Shown here in pieces: positions 18,809 through 26,908 of a DNA stretch of 64,000 nucleotides. Made by a program: the position numbers and the translations under genes. Under the pieces are notes generated by a model that was given only the letters and a program-made list of their open reading frames with translations, ran no database searches and was not told the DNA's origin. The stretch's first letter is position 1; every line of letters begins with the position of its first letter. Origin of the DNA: Azospirillum sp. (GTDB lineage: Bacteria; Pseudomonadota; Alphaproteobacteria; Azospirillales; Azospirillaceae); contig WGNK01000061.1 in assembly GCA_016124535.1 (NCBI GenBank), positions 1 through 64,000 on the forward strand. Reading direction: 5' to 3'.

Positions 18809-19696
18809 ATGCCAAGCCTGAAGGACCTCAAGAACCGGATCGCCAGCGTCAAGTCGACGCAGAAGATCACGGCGGCAATGAAGATGGTGGCCGCGTCAAA
18901 GCTCCGTCGGGCTCAGGAGCAAGCCGAGGCGACCCGTCCCTATGCCGAACGCATCTCGCACATGCTGGAAACCGTGGCCCCGTATTACTACGATGTCGAC
19001 ACCGGCCCTCGGCTGGTGATTGGCACCGGGTCGGACGCGGTCCAGCTGCTGATTGTCATCACCTCGGACCGCGGCTTGTGCGGCGGCTTCAACTCCTCGA
19101 TCGTGCGCGAGTCCAGGCGCCGCATCCAGCAGCTGCAGGCCGACGGCAAGACAGTCAAACTGATCTGCGTCGGCCGCAAAGGTCGCGACCAACTGAAGCG
19201 CGACTATGGCAAGCTGATCGTCCACAGCTACGAGGATCTGGGCAAGCCACGGCTCAGCTTCGCCGATGCCGAGACGATTACCGAGCGCGTGCTGGCGATG
19301 TACGAGGGCGGCGAATACGACGTTTGCTCGGTTGTCTACAACCGGTTCAAATCGGTGATCAGCCAGATCGTGACCATCCAGCAACTGGTTCCGGTACCAG
19401 CGCCTCCGCCCAAGGCAAGCTTGGAGAACCCTGACGAAGGGCCGACCTACGAGTTCGAGCCCGACGAGGAAACGCTGCTGACCAAGCTGGTGCCTCGCAA
19501 CTTGTCGTTCCAAATCTACCGGGCGTTGCTTGAAAGTGCGGCCAGCGAGCAGGGCGCCCGGATGTCCGCAATGGATAATGCCACGCGCAATGCCAGCGAC
19601 ATGATCAACAAGCTGACCTTGAACTACAACCGTACCCGCCAGGCGGTGATCACCAAGGAGCTGATCGAGATCATCTCAGGCGCCGAGGCTCTGTAG
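18809..19696 (+). CDS. atpG: ATP synthase F1 subunit gamma
   Basis: Gamma is the central rotor shaft. The 295-residue protein has the N-terminal helix MPSLKDLKNRIASVKSTQKI, ITAAMKMVAASKLRRAQ and the C-terminal helix with SEQGARMSAMDNATRNASDM and LNYNRTRQAVITKELIEI, all conserved. An inserted segment of about 20 residues rich in Pro and acidic residues (PVPAPPPKASLENPDEGP) lies between strands of the Rossmann-type domain, as is common in alphaproteobacterial gamma. It sits 70 bases after atpA. Confidence 0.97.
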   Translation: MPSLKDLKNRIASVKSTQKITAAMKMVAASKLRRAQEQAEATRPYAERISHMLETVAPYYYDVDTGPRLVIGTGSDAVQLLIVITSDRGLCGGFNSSIVRESRRRIQQLQADGKTVKLICVGRKGRDQLKRDYGKLIVHSYEDLGKPRLSFADAETITERVLAMYEGGEYDVCSVVYNRFKSVISQIVTIQQLVPVPAPPPKASLENPDEGPTYEFEPDEETLLTKLVPRNLSFQIYRALLESAASEQGARMSAMDNATRNASDMINKLTLNYNRTRQAVITKELIEIISGAEAL

Positions 19697-19761
19697 CCGG
19701 GCGACGCCGGTCCGTCCTTCCATCTGATTTACGATTAAGAGTTCCGAGGGAGCATTACCCA

Positions 19762-21201
19762 ATGGCAAAAAAGACCAAGGCGAGCAGCGCGGTCGGTAAG
19801 ATCACCCAGGTCCTGGGCGCGGTTGTCGACGTCCATTTCGAAGGCTCGCTGCCCGCGATCTTGAACGCGCTCCACGCCAAGAACGAAGGCAAGACCCTGG
19901 TGCTCGAGGTCGCGCAGCATCTGGGCGAGCATGTCGTGCGCACGGTCGCGATGGACACCACTGACGGCTTGGTCCGCGGCGACGAAGTGACCGACACCGG
20001 CGCGCCGATTTCGGTGCCGGTCGGTCCGGAGACGCTTGGACGCATCATCAACGTGATCGGCGAGCCGGTCGACGAGCGCGGGCCGGTCAAGACCAAGATG
20101 ACCTTCCCGATCCACCGTGCCGCGCCGGAATTCATCGATCAGTCGACCGAGGCCCAGGTGCTGGTGACCGGCATCAAGGTGGTGGACCTGCTGGCACCCT
20201 ATGCCCGTGGCGGCAAGATTGGCCTGTTCGGCGGCGCCGGCGTGGGCAAGACCGTGCTGATCATGGAACTGATCAACAACGTCGCCAAGGCCCATGGCGG
20301 CTTCTCGGTGTTTGCCGGCGTCGGCGAGCGCACCCGCGAGGGTAACGACCTTTATCACGAGATGATCGAGTCGGGGGTTATCAAGCTCGACGGTCCGGGC
20401 TCGAAGGCAGCGCTGGTCTATGGCCAGATGAACGAACCGCCGGGCGCCCGCGCCCGCGTAGGTCTGACCGGCCTCACGCTCGCGGAATATTTCCGCGATG
20501 TCGAAGGCCAGGACGTGCTGCTGTTCATCGACAACATCTTCCGGTTTACCCAGGCCGGTTCGGAAGTGTCTGCACTGCTCGGCCGCATTCCCTCGGCGGT
20601 GGGCTACCAGCCGACGCTGGCCACCGACATGGGCGTGCTCCAGGAACGCATCACCACCACCAAGAAGGGCTCGATCACCTCGGTGCAGGCAATTTACGTG
20701 CCGGCCGACGACTTGACCGACCCGGCGCCGGCGACATCGTTCGCCCATTTGGACGCGACCACGGTGTTGAGCCGCCAGATCGCCGAGTTGGGCATTTATC
20801 CCGCGGTTGACCCACTCGATTCGACCAGCCGCATCCTCGATCCCCGGGTGGTCGGCGATGTCCACTACGAGGTCGCGCGCAACGTCCAGAAGGTACTGCA
20901 GACCTATAAGTCGCTGCAGGACATCATCGCCATTCTGGGCATGGACGAGCTTTCCGAAGACGACAAGCTGACCGTGGCACGGGCGCGCAAAATCCAGCGC
21001 TTCCTGTCCCAGCCGTTCCACGTCGCAGAAGTGTTTACCGGCACACCGGGCGTTCTGGTCAGCATCGACGACACCATCAAGGGCTTCAAGGGTATTGTTG
21101 AGGGCGCCTACGACCATCTTCCCGAGGCTGCCTTCTACATGGTCGGCACCATCGACGAGGCGATCGCCAAGGCGCGCAAGATGGCGGCGGAAGTCGCCTG
21201 A
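19762..21201 (+). CDS. atpD: ATP synthase F1 subunit beta
   Basis: Beta carries the catalytic sites. The 479-residue protein has GLFGGAGVGKT (residues 154-164, Walker A), AGVGERTREGNDLYHEM, VYGQMNEPPGARARVGLTGLT in pieces, VLLFIDNIFRFTQAGSE (Walker B) and GYQPTLATDMG. The ribosome binding site GAGGGAG precedes the ATG. It follows atpG by 65 bases in the same operon. Confidence 0.98.
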   Translation: MAKKTKASSAVGKITQVLGAVVDVHFEGSLPAILNALHAKNEGKTLVLEVAQHLGEHVVRTVAMDTTDGLVRGDEVTDTGAPISVPVGPETLGRIINVIGEPVDERGPVKTKMTFPIHRAAPEFIDQSTEAQVLVTGIKVVDLLAPYARGGKIGLFGGAGVGKTVLIMELINNVAKAHGGFSVFAGVGERTREGNDLYHEMIESGVIKLDGPGSKAALVYGQMNEPPGARARVGLTGLTLAEYFRDVEGQDVLLFIDNIFRFTQAGSEVSALLGRIPSAVGYQPTLATDMGVLQERITTTKKGSITSVQAIYVPADDLTDPAPATSFAHLDATTVLSRQIAELGIYPAVDPLDSTSRILDPRVVGDVHYEVARNVQKVLQTYKSLQDIIAILGMDELSEDDKLTVARARKIQRFLSQPFHVAEVFTGTPGVLVSIDDTIKGFKGIVEGAYDHLPEAAFYMVGTIDEAIAKARKMAAEVA

Positions 21202-21313
21202 CCGACACCATTCGGAGTCGCCGGCACACATCAAAGACAGGCTTGAACCGGGTTGCCGCTCCCTCCGCCCCTGACCGGGCGATGGGGAGCGCTCCAGGAT
21301 GCGGCAGGGGATC

Positions 21314-21733
21314 ATGAGCAACAAGGTCGAATTCGAACTGGTGTCGCCGGAACGATTGCTGGTTTCCCAGCCCGTCGACATGGTCGTGGTGCCCGGCACC
21401 GAAGGCTATTTTGGCGTGCTCTACGACCACATTCCGGTGATGGCGACGCTTCGGTCGGGCGTCATCGATATCTACGAAGGCAATCGAGTGGCAGACCGCA
21501 TCTTCATCGATGGCGGGTTCTGCGAGGTCTCCCACACCACCTGTACGGTGTTGGTCGAAACGGCGATCAAGCTGGTCGACATCGACCCCGCGAAAGCCCA
21601 GCAGGAGTACGAGAACCTCAAAGAAGATCTGGAGGACGCCAAAACCGAAATCGAGCGGACGGCGATTGGGGAACGGCTGGAAATCGCCCGGACCAAGGTC
21701 GAGTCGGTCACCGGTCAGCCGGTTAAACTGTAA
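21314..21733 (+). CDS. atpC: ATP synthase F1 subunit epsilon
   Basis: Epsilon couples the rotor and can inhibit ATP hydrolysis. The 139-residue protein MSNKVEFELVSPERLLVSQ has the N-terminal beta sandwich with VVVPGTEGYFGVLYDHIPVMATLRSG and a C-terminal helical pair. An ATG five codons upstream (21299) is in frame; the 21314 start is preferred because it matches the family N terminus and has GCAGGGGA upstream. It closes the atpHAGDC operon, 112 bases after atpD. Confidence 0.94.
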   Translation: MSNKVEFELVSPERLLVSQPVDMVVVPGTEGYFGVLYDHIPVMATLRSGVIDIYEGNRVADRIFIDGGFCEVSHTTCTVLVETAIKLVDIDPAKAQQEYENLKEDLEDAKTEIERTAIGERLEIARTKVESVTGQPVKL

Positions 21734-21855
21734 GCCAATTGGCCCTGTTGCAAGATCGCGCAAACATCCCAATGTGATGCGCGAGAGAGGTAGACTTTCG
21801 ACCTCCCGTCGGGCTAAACGACGGCTACGCGCAACCAGGACCCGAGTCCCCGAGC

Positions 21856-22680
21856 ATGGCCTACCGACACTGGACCCTCGATGACATTCCCTGGGGCCGG
21901 CTGGAGCCGGCCAAGGTGGACCCCGAACTGCTGAAGGTCATCAAGGCAGCCGGCTTGGTCGAGTACAACGCTGGCGATTACGCCACCTATCTGTGCAATG
22001 TTTTTCCTGACGACCCCCAGTTCCAGCAACTCGCTCGGTCCTGGGCGGTCGAGGAAATCCAGCATGGAGAGGCCCTCGGACGGTGGGCAACCCTGATCGA
22101 CCCATCTTATGATTTTGCCACGGCCTTCGCCCGCTTCAAGGACGGCTACCGCGTTCCCCATTTGACCGCCACGGCCTCGGTGCGCGGCTCCCGCAGCGGT
22201 GAGATGGTCGCCCGCTGCATGGTCGAGACCGGCACCAGCTCATTCTATTCCGCGATCGCGGACGCCACAGACGAGCCGGTGCTGAAAACGGTTGCCCAGC
22301 ACATCGCCGCCGACGAGCTGCGCCACTACAAGATGTTCTATATCCACCTCAAGCGCTGCCTGCAGCGCGAAAGCCTCGGCCGGATCCGGCGGGTTCAGAT
22401 TGCGCTTGGCCGGATTGCCGAGTCCGAGGACGAAGAGCTGGCCTACGCCTATTATGCCGCCAACGGCTCGAACGAACCGTTCGATCGCGGGGCCTGCTTC
22501 CGCGCCTATGCCCGCCGCGCCTTCGGCTACTACCAGCGCCGCCACCTTGACCGCGTGGTCGGCATGGTGTTCAAGGCCTGCGGTCTGAAGCCCCAGACCC
22601 TGTTCTTTTCCGCTGCGACCAAGCTGGCGTGGTGGTTTATGGACAACAAGGTGCGCCAACTCAGCCGGATGGCGGCCTAG
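21856..22680 (+). CDS. Ferritin-like (di-iron helical-bundle) protein
   Basis: The 274-residue protein is predicted to be a four-helix di-iron bundle. Two EXXH-type motifs are clear, VEEIQHGE (about residues 71-78) and ADELRHYKMF (about 153-162), each with the glutamates and histidines that bind a carboxylate-bridged di-iron site in ferritin-like and acyl-ACP-desaturase-like proteins. Tyr and Trp are frequent around the sites. The reaction is unknown; an oxygenase or desaturase role is as likely as iron storage. It begins 122 bases after atpC but I see no evidence it belongs to that operon. Its 3' end overlaps rppH, encoded on the other strand, by 20 bases. Confidence 0.75.
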   Translation: MAYRHWTLDDIPWGRLEPAKVDPELLKVIKAAGLVEYNAGDYATYLCNVFPDDPQFQQLARSWAVEEIQHGEALGRWATLIDPSYDFATAFARFKDGYRVPHLTATASVRGSRSGEMVARCMVETGTSSFYSAIADATDEPVLKTVAQHIAADELRHYKMFYIHLKRCLQRESLGRIRRVQIALGRIAESEDEELAYAYYAANGSNEPFDRGACFRAYARRAFGYYQRRHLDRVVGMVFKACGLKPQTLFFSAATKLAWWFMDNKVRQLSRMAA

Positions 22681-23179
22681 ACCCCTGCGCCGCCGCGGCG
22701 AGCAGCGGCGCGAACTCCGCCAATACCGCGCGGTAGACCTCGCGTTTGAACGGCACCGCCAGGGCGACCAAGCTTTCCGCCGGGCTCCATCGCCAAGCAT
22801 CGAATTCCGGATGCGCGGTGGCGAGATCGATGTCGCCGTCACAGCCGGTGAAGCGTGCCAGCAACCACTTCTGCTGCTGGCCCCGCCAGCGCCCCTTCCA
22901 CACTTTCCCGATCAGGTGGTCGGGCAGATCGTAGTGCAACCAGGCAGTTGATTCGGCGATGATGACCGCGCGATCGGTGCCGATTTCCTCGGCCAACTCC
23001 CGCAGGCCGGCCGCCTGGACGGTTTCGCCCGGGTCGATGCCGCCCTGGGGCATCTGCCAGGCATCGGGGGTATCGATGCGCCGGCCGACGAAAACCCGGC
23101 CGACCGGATCGACCAGCATGATGCCGACGCAGGGCCGATAGGGCAGCGCGCCCCGATCACCGGCCATGCTGGCCACCAC
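22661..23179 (-). CDS. rppH: RNA pyrophosphohydrolase (Nudix)
   Basis: RppH removes pyrophosphate from the 5' end of mRNAs and triggers their decay. The 172-residue protein has YRPCVGIMLVDPVGRVFVGRR, WQMPQGGIDPGE and the Nudix box GGIDPGETVQAAGLRELAEE with the three metal-binding glutamates. RppH-specific text YDLPDHLIGKVWKGRWRGQQQKWL in pieces supports the name. The annotated start is GTG at 23179; a second GTG (23176) and an ATG (23167) are in frame, and the GAGGAG upstream fits the second GTG best by spacing. Confidence 0.93.
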   Translation of the reverse strand: MVASMAGDRGALPYRPCVGIMLVDPVGRVFVGRRIDTPDAWQMPQGGIDPGETVQAAGLRELAEEIGTDRAVIIAESTAWLHYDLPDHLIGKVWKGRWRGQQQKWLLARFTGCDGDIDLATAHPEFDAWRWSPAESLVALAVPFKREVYRAVLAEFAPLLAAAAQGSRPPSG

Positions 23180-23194
23180 GCTCCTCTTTAGCGC

Positions 23195-23851
23195 TCACTT
23201 CTTGGCCTGCAGGTCTTCGACCTTCTTGGCCAGGATCGCGGTCAGGCCGTCATAGCCGTCCCGGCGCATCACCGAGGTGAATTCGGAGCGATAGGCGGCC
23301 AGTTGGCTGATCGTGCCCTGAAGGAAAACGTCGATGATCTTCCAGCCCTCGCCGCCGTCTTCCATCAGATAGTTGAGCTTGACCGCGTCCTCGCCCTTGG
23401 GCGTCAGTTTGGTCTCGACGATCAGCCGGCCGCTCTGATAGGGCTGGCTGCCCACAACTTCAAAGACCTCTCCCCCGAAATCATCGAAATTGGAGGCGTA
23501 GCTGGCGGTGCTGAAGCGGGCAAAGGCCTGGGCCAACACCGCCTGCTTGTCCGCGCTGAGGTCCTGCCAATAGGGGCCGACCGCCAGCCGGGTCATCTTG
23601 GGCAGGTTGAACGCACTCTCCACCGCCGGTTGCAGGCGCTTGAAACGACCGTCGAAGCCCAGGGTCTTGCCCTGCTTCATCACGCCGACCAAGGTCCGAT
23701 AGAAGCCGTCGACCACCGCGCGCGGAGCCGCATCATCCGCCGCCGCCGCCGGCGCCGCTGGGACCGCCGCCCAGACCACCAGCGCGATCAGGGCAAGTCG
23801 GCGGAGGGGTGCGCGAAATTTGAGAGCGGAGCGGCAAATCTGTTCGATCAA
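23195..23851 (-). CDS. hpnM: HpnM/MlaC-family periplasmic protein, hopanoid-associated
   Basis: The 218-residue precursor has a signal peptide ending PAAPAAAADDAAP and a MlaC/Ttg2D-type domain: FKRLQPAVESAFNLPKMTRLAVG, YWQDLSADKQAVLAQAF, VKLNYLMEDGGEGWKIIDV and SQLAAYRSEFTSVMRRDG. MlaC proteins carry phospholipids across the periplasm; HpnM is the variant encoded with hopanoid genes and thought to help move hopanoids to the outer membrane. The start is TTG at 23851, chosen because GGAGG lies nine bases upstream. It is divergent from hpnI-hpnK with a 149-base shared promoter region. HpnM versus generic MlaC rests on this context. Confidence 0.78.
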   Translation of the reverse strand: MIEQICRSALKFRAPLRRLALIALVVWAAVPAAPAAAADDAAPRAVVDGFYRTLVGVMKQGKTLGFDGRFKRLQPAVESAFNLPKMTRLAVGPYWQDLSADKQAVLAQAFARFSTASYASNFDDFGGEVFEVVGSQPYQSGRLIVETKLTPKGEDAVKLNYLMEDGGEGWKIIDVFLQGTISQLAAYRSEFTSVMRRDGYDGLTAILAKKVEDLQAKK

Positions 23852-24000
23852 GGAACCATACCTCCAAAGCGCTGGTGGGCAACGTACTGGTCGGCGTCAT
23901 AACCGGCCCAGCCGCTTCGGAGCAAATCAAGCGCCTGGTACAGCGGCCGGCAGCAGAGTATACCGGCGGCGTTCGACCGGGCAAGAGGGGGCTTGGAACT

Positions 24001-25164
24001 TTGGACGTGGCCCAATTCTGGCAGTGGCTTGCACTCATCCAGCTGATCCCGGTGGTGGCTGGAACGATTTATGGCGGCTTGACGGTTTGGGCGGCATTTG
24101 TGTTCTGCCGCCGCAGGGCTCCCCGCCGGCCGCCGGAGTTCTGGCCGTCGGTCACCATTCTCAAGCCGGTCCACGGCCTGGAAAAGGACCTTGGGATCAA
24201 CCTGCGTAGCGCCTGCCGGCAGGACTACCCGGACTATCAGGTGGTGTTTTCGGTTCAGCGCCTGGACGATCCGGCGATTCCGCTGCTGCGCGAGATCGCG
24301 CGGGAATTCGGCGGTCAGCGGGTCACGGTGGCGATTCGCGACAGCCTGCCGGTGCTCAACGGCAAGATCCAGAATCTGGAGATCGCGCTGGCCGCAGCGC
24401 GCCACGAGGTGCTGGTGATCAGCGACAGCGATGTGCGACTGCGGGCCGATTACCTGAAGACCATCGTCGCGCCGCTCGCCGATCCCCGGATCGGCGGTGT
24501 CTGCACACTTTACCGGGCCTGTCGGGCCGAAAGCCGGTGCGAGAAGCTGGAGTTGTTGACGCTCAATGCCGATTTCACCCCCAACCTGATGTTTGCCGCG
24601 ACCACCGGTGCGGCCGATTTCTGTCTTGGCGCCAGCACCGCGCTCAGGCGAACGGTCCTGGAGCAAATTGGCGGACTTGAGGGGTTGGCGCATTTTCTGG
24701 TCGAGGATTATGAAATGGGCCGGCGCATCCGGGCCGCCGGTCTTGATCTGATCATCCTGCCCTATTTTGTCGACATGATGGTTGACCTGCCCGGCGTCGC
24801 GGCCTGGTGGCGCCATCAGGTCTATTGGGACCAGAACACCCGTGCCGCACGCCCTTGGGGGTTTCTTGCGACCATCGTGACCCGCGCCGTGCCCTTCGCG
24901 CTGCTGTTTGCGCTACTGCGTCTCGGAGATGGCCTGAGCCTCGCCGTGCTGGCCACCGCGGTGACGCTGAGATTGGCTGCCACGGCGGCAATTCTGGCGC
25001 GGATCGGCGACCATGAGGGCCTGGCAGCGCTGCTTTGGCTGCCGGTCCGGGACTTGGCCGGCCTCGCCTCCTGGCTCATCACCCTGAACCAGCGCCGGTT
25101 CGTCTGGCGCGGTCTGGAATTCGGCCTGACCGACGACGGTCGCATCGTCCCGAGAGCAACATGA
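24001..25164 (+). CDS. hpnI: Hopanoid-associated glycosyltransferase HpnI
   Basis: HpnI is a GT2/GT21 enzyme that adds N-acetylglucosamine to bacteriohopanetetrol in other bacteria. The 387-residue protein has an N-terminal membrane helix, PSVTILKPVHGLEKDLGINLRS in pieces, ISDSDVRLRADYL (DxD-like), LVEDYEMGRRI, and YWDQNTRAARPWG, the ceramide-glucosyltransferase-like layout, then two or three C-terminal helices. The start is set at TTG 24001, which has AGAGGGGG nine bases upstream; GTG 24007 is possible, and the frame is open to 23875 without support. Its stop overlaps hpnK as ATGA. Confidence 0.87.
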   Translation: MDVAQFWQWLALIQLIPVVAGTIYGGLTVWAAFVFCRRRAPRRPPEFWPSVTILKPVHGLEKDLGINLRSACRQDYPDYQVVFSVQRLDDPAIPLLREIAREFGGQRVTVAIRDSLPVLNGKIQNLEIALAAARHEVLVISDSDVRLRADYLKTIVAPLADPRIGGVCTLYRACRAESRCEKLELLTLNADFTPNLMFAATTGAADFCLGASTALRRTVLEQIGGLEGLAHFLVEDYEMGRRIRAAGLDLIILPYFVDMMVDLPGVAAWWRHQVYWDQNTRAARPWGFLATIVTRAVPFALLFALLRLGDGLSLAVLATAVTLRLAATAAILARIGDHEGLAALLWLPVRDLAGLASWLITLNQRRFVWRGLEFGLTDDGRIVPRAT

Positions 25165-26015
25165 AACGGTTGATCGTCACCGCCGATGATTTCGGCATCG
25201 CCGTCCCGGTCAACCAGGCGGTCGAACTGGCACACCGCAGCGGCATCCTGACCACCGCCAGCCTGATGGTCGGCGCGGCGGCCGCGGCGGATGCCGTCGC
25301 ACGGGCGAGGAGTTTGCCGAACCTGGCGGTCGGTCTCCATGTCGTCGTGGTCGATGGCCACCCCTGCCTGCCGCCGGAGCAGATACCCGCCCTGGTCGGC
25401 CCCGATGGCGCCTTTCTCACCGATCTGGTCGCCGCCGGCATCCGCTTCTTCTTCCGGCCCGGCGCCCGTCGGCAATTGGAGGCGGAATTGACCGCCCAGT
25501 TCGAAGCGTTCCGCGCCACCGGTTTACCGCTTGACCATGTCAATGCCCACAACCACATGCATGTGCACCCGACCGTGCTTGGAATGATCCTGAAAATCGG
25601 TCGCCGTTACGGCATGACGGCGGTCCGTCTGCCGGCCGAACCCGCAGACACCGGCGGCACCGGGCGGCGAACCCCCGGCGGCATGGCGGTGGCGCCGTGG
25701 ATGGCGCTGTTGCGGGCCCGTTTGCGCCGGGCTGGGCTGGCTTTCAACGATTACGTGCTCGGGCTCTCGGCCACCGGCGCGGTCGATGAGGCCTGCGTGC
25801 TGAGCCTGCTTGAGACCCTGCCGGAGGGCACCGGCGAGCTCTATTTCCATCCGGCAACCGCGCGTTGCCCGGAGATCGATCGCAGCATGCCCGACTACGA
25901 CCACCAGGGCGAATTGGCAGCACTGCTCAGCCCGAAAGTGCGCGCTCGCCTTGAATCGCTCGGCGTCCGCCGGGTCGCCTTCCGCGATCTGGTCGAACCG
26001 CCGTCACCGACCTGA
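25161..26015 (+). CDS. hpnK: HpnK, ChbG/YdjC-family deacetylase
   Basis: HpnK removes the acetyl group from the N-acetylglucosaminyl hopanoid made by HpnI. The 284-residue protein has the YdjC/ChbG metal-site text RLIVTADDFGIAVPVNQAV (D9-D10), AVGLHVVVVDGHP and VNAHNHMHVHP with its histidines. It overlaps the hpnI stop by four bases (ATGA), so the two are coupled. The third gene of the usual trio, the radical-SAM hpnJ that turns the glucosamine into a cyclitol ether, is not in this window. Confidence 0.87.
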   Translation: MKRLIVTADDFGIAVPVNQAVELAHRSGILTTASLMVGAAAAADAVARARSLPNLAVGLHVVVVDGHPCLPPEQIPALVGPDGAFLTDLVAAGIRFFFRPGARRQLEAELTAQFEAFRATGLPLDHVNAHNHMHVHPTVLGMILKIGRRYGMTAVRLPAEPADTGGTGRRTPGGMAVAPWMALLRARLRRAGLAFNDYVLGLSATGAVDEACVLSLLETLPEGTGELYFHPATARCPEIDRSMPDYDHQGELAALLSPKVRARLESLGVRRVAFRDLVEPPSPT

Positions 26016-26073
26016 CACGAACACGGGCCCGCCGCCGCGGGCCACAGCGGCCACGCCGCATTGGAGAATGGGT

Positions 26074-26907
26074 ATGAAGCTCGCCGTCGGCTATGAAATG
26101 ACCTATCAGTGCCCCCAACCGACGCCTATGATTTTACTGCTCAATATTCACTACACCCGGGTGTGTGACCTGGTCGTGGCGGATCAGATCGTGATCAACC
26201 CGCAGGTCCCGGTTACCGCCTATCGCGACGGATTCGGCAATTGGTGCAGCAGGATCGTCGCCCCCCCCGGCTTGACCACGCTGACGACCAGCGCGACCAT
26301 CCATGACAGCGGCCTGCCCGACCCGGTGGTGCCGGCGGCCACCGAGACACCGGTGGAACAGCTTCCCGACGAGACCCTGGTCTTTCTGCTGGGCAGCCGC
26401 TACTGCGAGACTGACCGCCTTCTGGGGATCGCCTGGCAGCTGTTCGGAGCGGTTCCGCCGGGCTGGAGCCGGGTTCAGGCGATCTGCGATTTCGTTCATC
26501 GCCAGATCACCTTCGGATATGAACACGCCCGCCCGACCCGGACCGCCTGGGAGGCGCTCAACGAACGCCAGGGCGTGTGCCGCGACTATGCCCATCTGGC
26601 GGTCGCCTTGTGCCGCTGCATGAATATTCCGGCGCGCTACTGCACCGGCTATATCAGCGATGTCGGCGAGCCGCCGCCCTATGGCGTCGGCGATTTTGCC
26701 GCCTGGTTCCAGGCCTATCTCGGCGGCCAATGGTATACCTTCGACCCGCGCAACAATGTGCCGCGGATCGGACGGGTGCTGCTCGGCTGGGGACGCGACG
26801 CCGCCGACGTGGCGATCGCCACCACCTTCGGCCCCAACACGCTGGTCGGTTTCAAGGTCTGGACCGACGAAATTCCCGAACCCGCCGCCCTGCCCGCCAC
26901 CGCCTGA
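26074..26907 (+). CDS. Transglutaminase-like protein with altered catalytic triad
   Basis: The 277-residue cytoplasmic protein has an N-terminal beta domain (IHYTRVCDLVVADQIVIN) and a transglutaminase/protease-like core: VHRQITFGYEHARPTRTAWEALNERQGVCRDYAHLAVAL in pieces contains the candidate catalytic Cys, and FDPRNN the Asp. The position that usually holds the triad His (HAW) reads AAW in GDFAAWFQAYLGGQWYTFDP. This may be a feature of the subgroup, in which case another residue or no catalysis is expected. The start at 26074 has GGAG seven bases upstream. It follows hpnK by 58 bases; a role in hopanoids is not implied. Confidence 0.78.
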   Translation: MKLAVGYEMTYQCPQPTPMILLLNIHYTRVCDLVVADQIVINPQVPVTAYRDGFGNWCSRIVAPPGLTTLTTSATIHDSGLPDPVVPAATETPVEQLPDETLVFLLGSRYCETDRLLGIAWQLFGAVPPGWSRVQAICDFVHRQITFGYEHARPTRTAWEALNERQGVCRDYAHLAVALCRCMNIPARYCTGYISDVGEPPPYGVGDFAAWFQAYLGGQWYTFDPRNNVPRIGRVLLGWGRDAADVAIATTFGPNTLVGFKVWTDEIPEPAALPATA

Positions 26908-26908
26908 C

